The translations under genes and the position numbers were made by a program. The notes under the pieces were generated by a model that saw only the letters and a program-made list of their open reading frames with translations, was not told where the DNA came from and searched no databases. A stretch of DNA of 64,000 nt. It comes from Pelorhabdus rhamnosifermentans (lineage in GTDB: Bacteria > Bacillota > Negativicutes > UMGS1260). Below are positions 61,501 to 64,000 of this stretch, one piece after another (position 1 is the stretch's first letter; the number at the start of each line of letters is the position of its first letter). Location of the stretch: positions 124,001-188,000 of the forward strand of contig NZ_JAHGVE010000003.1 of the NCBI RefSeq assembly GCF_018835585.1, read 5' to 3'.

Positions 61501-63530
61501 AGTTGGGAAGATATTTAGTTTATGGCTGCTTAGGAGTTTCCGGACTGGTGTTTTTCGCAGGAATCCTGCGAGGGGAAACAATGATCAATATGCTGCAAAC
61601 CGGAGTTACTTTGGCTGTCGCGGCCATACCTGAAGGCCTTTCGGCTATTGTTCTTATTGCTTTGGCAATGGGTGTTCAGCGAATGAGTAAACGTAATATT
61701 ATCGTTCGCAAACTTTCTTCCATAGAAACATTAGGTTCCGCTACTGTTATTTGTTCAGATAAGACAGGTACGCTCACACAAAATCAAATGACTGTGCGTG
61801 AGGTGTTTTCACTGCGCGGGCAATGGAAAGTTACTGGAGAGGGATACAATCCAACAGGAAAGTTTAGTGATAATAATCAATTTGTGAAGCCAAACAATCT
61901 GTTAAAGAAGATAGTGACTATTGCCGCCTTGTGCAACAATGCTAAGCTAATGAAAACGGAACAGACCCAGCGTCAAGTCATACCATTAAAATCCTGTATG
62001 AAAGCAGGCTGGACGATTGATGGCGATCCTACTGAGGGAGCTCTCCTTGCGTTAGCTGCTAAAGCGGGAATTAATATCGAACAGTTAACAGAAACTCATT
62101 GCCGTGTAGTTGAATATCCATTTGAGTCCGAACGGTGCATGATGTCCGTTTTATGTACGGATAAAAGTCAGCAGTCTTTGTTGTACTCAAAAGGAGCGCC
62201 GGATAAGATTCTCAGTCTCTGTACCCATTATACAGATGGGGAAAAGATTTACCCGCTTGATGATGAAATGCGAAAAAAGGTTGAACAAGCTAATGATGCT
62301 ATGGCATCAAAGGCATTAAGAGTGTTGGCTTGTGCGTATCGTCCTATAGATGTGGGATCGCATTATCAAGAGGAAATAACAGTGGAAGAAAGTTTGATTT
62401 TTTGTGGGCTTGTGGGCATGATTGATCCGCCACGGTCGGAAGTTCCGGAAGCCATTGCCAAGTGCCGGCGGGCCGGCGTAAAAGTGGTTATGATTACAGG
62501 GGATCATCCGAGCACAGCTAAAGCCATTGGAACGGAATTGGGACTACTTGATGACAACAGTAGAATTGTAACTGGCTGGGAAATTGATAAAATGACGGAT
62601 GACGAGCTTATTGCGGCTGTGGAAACAGCTCGTATATTTGCCAGAACATCACCTCATCACAAACTACGTATCATAAAAGCGTTTAAAAGCAGAGGCGAAG
62701 TAGTTGCAATGACAGGTGATGGAGTGAATGATGCTCCTGCTGTTAAGGCGGCCGATATTGGTATTGCTATGGGAATGACTGGAACGGATGTTACGAAAGA
62801 AGCCGCCTGTATGACGTTAGCTGATGACAATTTTGCAACCATAGTGAGAGCGATGGAAGAAGGACGGTCGATCTATGCTAACATACGTAAAGCAATACGT
62901 TATTTGGTTGCGACAAATATTGGAGAAGTGGTCTTGATGTTTTTGGCTGCAATATTAGGAATGCCATTGCCGTTGATACCGATACAACTCTTGTGGATTA
63001 ACCTTGTGGGTGACGGGCTTCCGGCAGTTGCCCTAGTCAATGATCCGCCTCCAGATGATGTAATGGAGCAAGCTCCGCAGTCAAGTAGCGATAGCGTTTT
63101 TGCAAATGGTCTGGGACGCAAAGTAATGAGCAGAGGTTTGATTATCGGAGTGAGCAGTCTTTTGTTGTATGTCTGGAAACTGCGTGTTAGCGGCAGTATC
63201 GTGGCTGCACGTACTTTAACGCTGGCGCAGCTGGCGATTAGCCAGTTCATGCATCTTTTTGACTGCCGTATAGAAAAAGGCATGGGGAAAGCAGAGCTTT
63301 TAAGTAATAAATGGCTGCTGGCTGCTGTTGCTCTATCTATGGGGATGGTTGTCGGGGTTATTCAATGGCCTTTATTACAGCCGGTATTTGGTACTGTGTC
63401 TTTAACTCCATGGGAATGGCTGTTGGCGTTTATTGTGGCGTCAATAACTTCGGTTCTTGATTTTTGGGTCGTTGGAAAAATCAATCTGAAGAATTTATCT
63501 CAGCGGCCAATAACTGCGTTAAGCAATTAA
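58515..63530 (+). CDS. Tandem P-type ATPase: degenerate heavy-metal module fused to Ca2+-type pump
   Basis: 1671 residues, about twice the normal size. Residues 1-80 resemble an HMA domain but lack CxxC. Module one (about 80-720) is of P1B type: phospho-site D415-KTGTLTE and GDGIND are kept. The membrane CPC motif is S371-P-A373 and the actuator TGE is T281-G-N283, so it is unlikely to complete a transport cycle. Module two (about 740-1671) is an intact P2A pump: TGE in EEASLTGE, PEGL at 1039-1042, D1082-KTGTLTQ, KGAPDKIL, TGDGVNDAPA. TTG 58515 follows AAAGGGGGAT. Similar long two-part ATPases (mycobacterial CtpI type) exist; the ion is unknown. Confidence 0.9.
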   Translation: MGVVDTTGKFRLIPGRLRIEVDGLRRNSMLADRLKDHLSAVKGIREATANSLTGRLLVLFNYKIIDFLQIKSEINAVVNSYRKIKEFYAREVFVNQAAATVVAAPVVQVKSNPWLYVLTTGGVLAAITAKRITVGRSPLAASQHVFNLAALTTIVSGYPLFRSGLRGLIRHRRINHDLIIFMASLVLLAMRESLTGLSILWLVHLTNLFQFVAQSKSHAHINKIIQQKQRKLLKLENDCRQEIQAHDIKIGDILALHSGERVPVQGQVIAGQAGINCAAVTGNCLPYWVSEGDTVSAGSFIETGSLQIRVLKVSSVSLMPQQYDICKYEENWHISDRYVNKVMWWSLTAAGLIFLFTRDVARSIAVLLAGSPAAISLARSSATGAAIAQATTQKIYVKEPRALETAGEADTVILDKTGTLTEAVPHVVDIAACSTLSENEVLTFAAAAGQRVCYPYSKVLVLEARRRGLQLPAAVSQLVPRMGVRAQIDAEKEVIIGNQLLMMRERILLSRVRAQVARMELNGNTVLYIAVNKKICGLIAVKDKIKAESFESVAALRCVGIENIALLSGDAAAAAETVAATLDIPYKYGGLLPNEKARMIQNLKRQKYKVIMVGDGINDSQALAASDVGIAMGKIGVGPIIHKADIVIGDDDPRKIAKTVILGKKLNEVVTQNIALAAGLNIIGIALAAARFISPLTAGLLVNISTLGVVLNSGRLFTSKQTSVSSDTMDLQRFAMAKSLIKITHESEGEKALLEKKSWHGMSPEAVCEALSTSDKFGISQEEAGRRRSIYGKNVLAARQKPSFWRQLLDQFKDFMVQVLIGAAALSFALGRSKNALLTVGIVSANAFLGVVQERKAGRSLDALQELAAPQARAIRAGRTAKINASALVSGDVIVLEAGDRVPADARLLTTVHFEVEEASLTGETIPVKKQCLSIERAEVSLGDQKNMVFMGTTVTRGRATAVVVATGMNTEMGKIASLLEEHKEEPTPLQRRLEELGRYLVYGCLGVSGLVFFAGILRGETMINMLQTGVTLAVAAIPEGLSAIVLIALAMGVQRMSKRNIIVRKLSSIETLGSATVICSDKTGTLTQNQMTVREVFSLRGQWKVTGEGYNPTGKFSDNNQFVKPNNLLKKIVTIAALCNNAKLMKTEQTQRQVIPLKSCMKAGWTIDGDPTEGALLALAAKAGINIEQLTETHCRVVEYPFESERCMMSVLCTDKSQQSLLYSKGAPDKILSLCTHYTDGEKIYPLDDEMRKKVEQANDAMASKALRVLACAYRPIDVGSHYQEEITVEESLIFCGLVGMIDPPRSEVPEAIAKCRRAGVKVVMITGDHPSTAKAIGTELGLLDDNSRIVTGWEIDKMTDDELIAAVETARIFARTSPHHKLRIIKAFKSRGEVVAMTGDGVNDAPAVKAADIGIAMGMTGTDVTKEAACMTLADDNFATIVRAMEEGRSIYANIRKAIRYLVATNIGEVVLMFLAAILGMPLPLIPIQLLWINLVGDGLPAVALVNDPPPDDVMEQAPQSSSDSVFANGLGRKVMSRGLIIGVSSLLLYVWKLRVSGSIVAARTLTLAQLAISQFMHLFDCRIEKGMGKAELLSNKWLLAAVALSMGMVVGVIQWPLLQPVFGTVSLTPWEWLLAFIVASITSVLDFWVVGKINLKNLSQRPITALSN

Positions 63531-63569
63531 ATAAAAGCCAATTTAAATTTCATTGATTCCGAATGGTTT

Positions 63570-63605
63570 TCACCTCCTTGCCAATACTAATTAGCAAGGA
63601 GGTGA
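63570..63605 (+). promoter_or_regulatory. Perfect hairpin sequestering a ribosome binding site
   Basis: TCACCTCCTTGC (63570-63581) is the exact complement of GCAAGGAGGTGA (63594-63605), with a 12-base loop. The right arm is the Shine-Dalgarno site of the next gene, and the left arm copies the anti-Shine-Dalgarno end of 16S rRNA. In folded mRNA the site would be closed. No T-run follows, so it is not a terminator. Confidence 0.75.
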
Positions 63606-63609
63606 TTTA

Positions 63610-63762
63610 ATGTATTGGTTAATGGCTCGTCCGGCAATCGGCTGGGGTGCTTGGCTACTTGTTCACGCAATTGGGATTCCCTTTGTTTATGGTGTGGGGA
63701 AAACATGCGGTATGAAAAAGGCACATGGGTCAGAGTCAGTTGAGGAAATGTCGGGAGGTTAA
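63610..63762 (+). CDS. Small membrane protein (50 residues)
   Basis: 50 residues beginning MYWLMARPAIGWGAWLLVH, with one or two short membrane helices and a polar tail (KKAHGSESVEEMSGG). The ribosome binding site AAGGAGGTGA is perfect, with ATG 63610 at the right distance, but it lies in a hairpin. I recognise no family. A strong terminator follows. It is 80 bases after the tandem ATPase gene and could be a small regulator of it (inference). Confidence 0.7.
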   Translation: MYWLMARPAIGWGAWLLVHAIGIPFVYGVGKTCGMKKAHGSESVEEMSGG

Positions 63763-63804
63763 CAAAACAGAGCTTTCACCTTAAACGGTGAAAGCTCTGT
63801 TTTG
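63763..63804. terminator. Strong intrinsic terminator
   Basis: CAAAACAGAGCTTTCACC (63763-63780) pairs perfectly over 18 bases with 63787-63804, enclosing a 6-base loop. It directly follows the stop of the small membrane protein gene. Confidence 0.88.
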
Positions 63805-63827
63805 CTGTAGAGAAGCACTAGCGATAG

Positions 63828-63846
63828 CCGCCCGCTTAGCGGGCGG
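63828..63846. terminator. GC-rich hairpin after the leftward gene
   Basis: CCGCCCGC and GCGGGCGG form a perfect 8-base stem with a 3-base loop. It lies 8 bases beyond the stop of the leftward gene; there is no T-run, so its strength is uncertain. Confidence 0.55.
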
Positions 63847-63854
63847 TCCTGACT

Positions 63855-64000
63855 TTATTCAATTGTTTTTTTACGGCTAATACGGCGACGACGGGGTATA
63901 TCCTCATCTTCCGAGTCAGTATCCGTAATTTCTTGAGAGGACTCTCCGGAAACTTCAGGAACATCATCAGGCTGGGATTCAGTTACATGAATCTCAGCAT
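63855..64000 (-). CDS. C-terminal tail of an unidentified protein (partial)
   Basis: An open frame on the minus strand runs from the window edge to TAA at 63855-63857. It encodes an acidic, low-complexity tail (DDVPEVSGESSQEITDTDS, EDEDI) followed by a basic end (PRRRRISRKKTIE). Such ends are typical of disordered C-terminal extensions on nucleic-acid-binding or membrane-bound proteins. The family cannot be told from this part. Confidence 0.6.
   Translation of the reverse strand, partial: AEIHVTESQPDDVPEVSGESSQEITDTDSEDEDIPRRRRISRKKTIE

Noticed and set aside
1-64000. CRISPR arrays, tRNA or rRNA genes, complete insertion sequences, prophage
   Set aside because: No regular spaced repeats, cloverleaf sequences, rRNA stretches, transposase genes with terminal repeats or phage structural genes were recognised on reading both strands.

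Overview
The window is AT-rich bacterial DNA with strong AAGGAGG-type ribosome binding sites and many intrinsic terminators. It carries a 2-oxoacid:ferredoxin oxidoreductase, a rubrerythrin-type ferritin, ferredoxin-domain proteins, an ECF-type importer, a YtaF-like protein and a yybP-ykoY riboswitch. This points to an anaerobic, probably spore-forming member of the Bacillota. The Negativicutes (Sporomusa/Pelosinus type) are my best guess, but that is inference. No rRNA, tRNA, CRISPR array, complete insertion sequence or replication origin was seen.

Layout, 0-20 kb: a transporter tail, a DUF1847 protein, a MalY/PatB-type C-S lyase with RidA, a broken chemotaxis receptor, a beta-lactamase-fold protein, a MarR-GNAT fusion, an HD-GYP phosphodiesterase and an ArsR regulator. 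A DUF362 ferredoxin protein, several efflux or uptake transporters (SMR, MFS, Na/Pi, APC, LysE) and a QueG-like Fe-S protein divergent from a CGNR zinc-finger regulator follow.

20-29 kb is a coherent catabolic unit. A LysR regulator faces an operon of aminotransferase, cyclic amidohydrolase, AroM-family protein, ECF transporter (S, T, A, A'), AllC/HyuC-type M20 amidohydrolase and D-2-hydroxyacid dehydrogenase. Read together, the genes would import a cyclic ureide (hydantoin-like), open it, remove the carbamoyl group, transaminate the amino acid and reduce the 2-oxo acid. The leader has a near-consensus promoter followed by a terminator-like hairpin. One ECF ATPase has a shortened P-loop and lacks its switch histidine.

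29-40 kb is mixed. It holds GNAT and RsgA remnants, an FCD regulator, a Cof phosphatase, an amine oxidase, an M20 peptidase, a cytosolic 5'-nucleotidase, a pentapeptide-repeat protein, and a LytTR/DUF3021 pair with a polyferredoxin.

40-47 kb is a second amino-acid salvage cluster: a regulator divergent from an MFS carrier, two tandem N-acylamino-acid-racemase-type enolases and an M20 deacylase. 47-54 kb carries a ClpP with an Asn in place of the catalytic Asp, rubredoxin-like and rubrerythrin-like proteins, KorAB, and a thiol-redox operon (glutathione peroxidase, thioredoxin reductase, glutaredoxin, Old Yellow Enzyme).

54-56 kb carries a manganese riboswitch, an antisense MntH remnant and a YtaF/MntP-type protein. 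56-64 kb carries a 1671-residue tandem P-type ATPase, in which a degenerate heavy-metal module is fused to an intact Ca2+-type pump, with two small preceding genes. After it comes a 50-residue membrane peptide whose ribosome binding site lies in a perfect hairpin.
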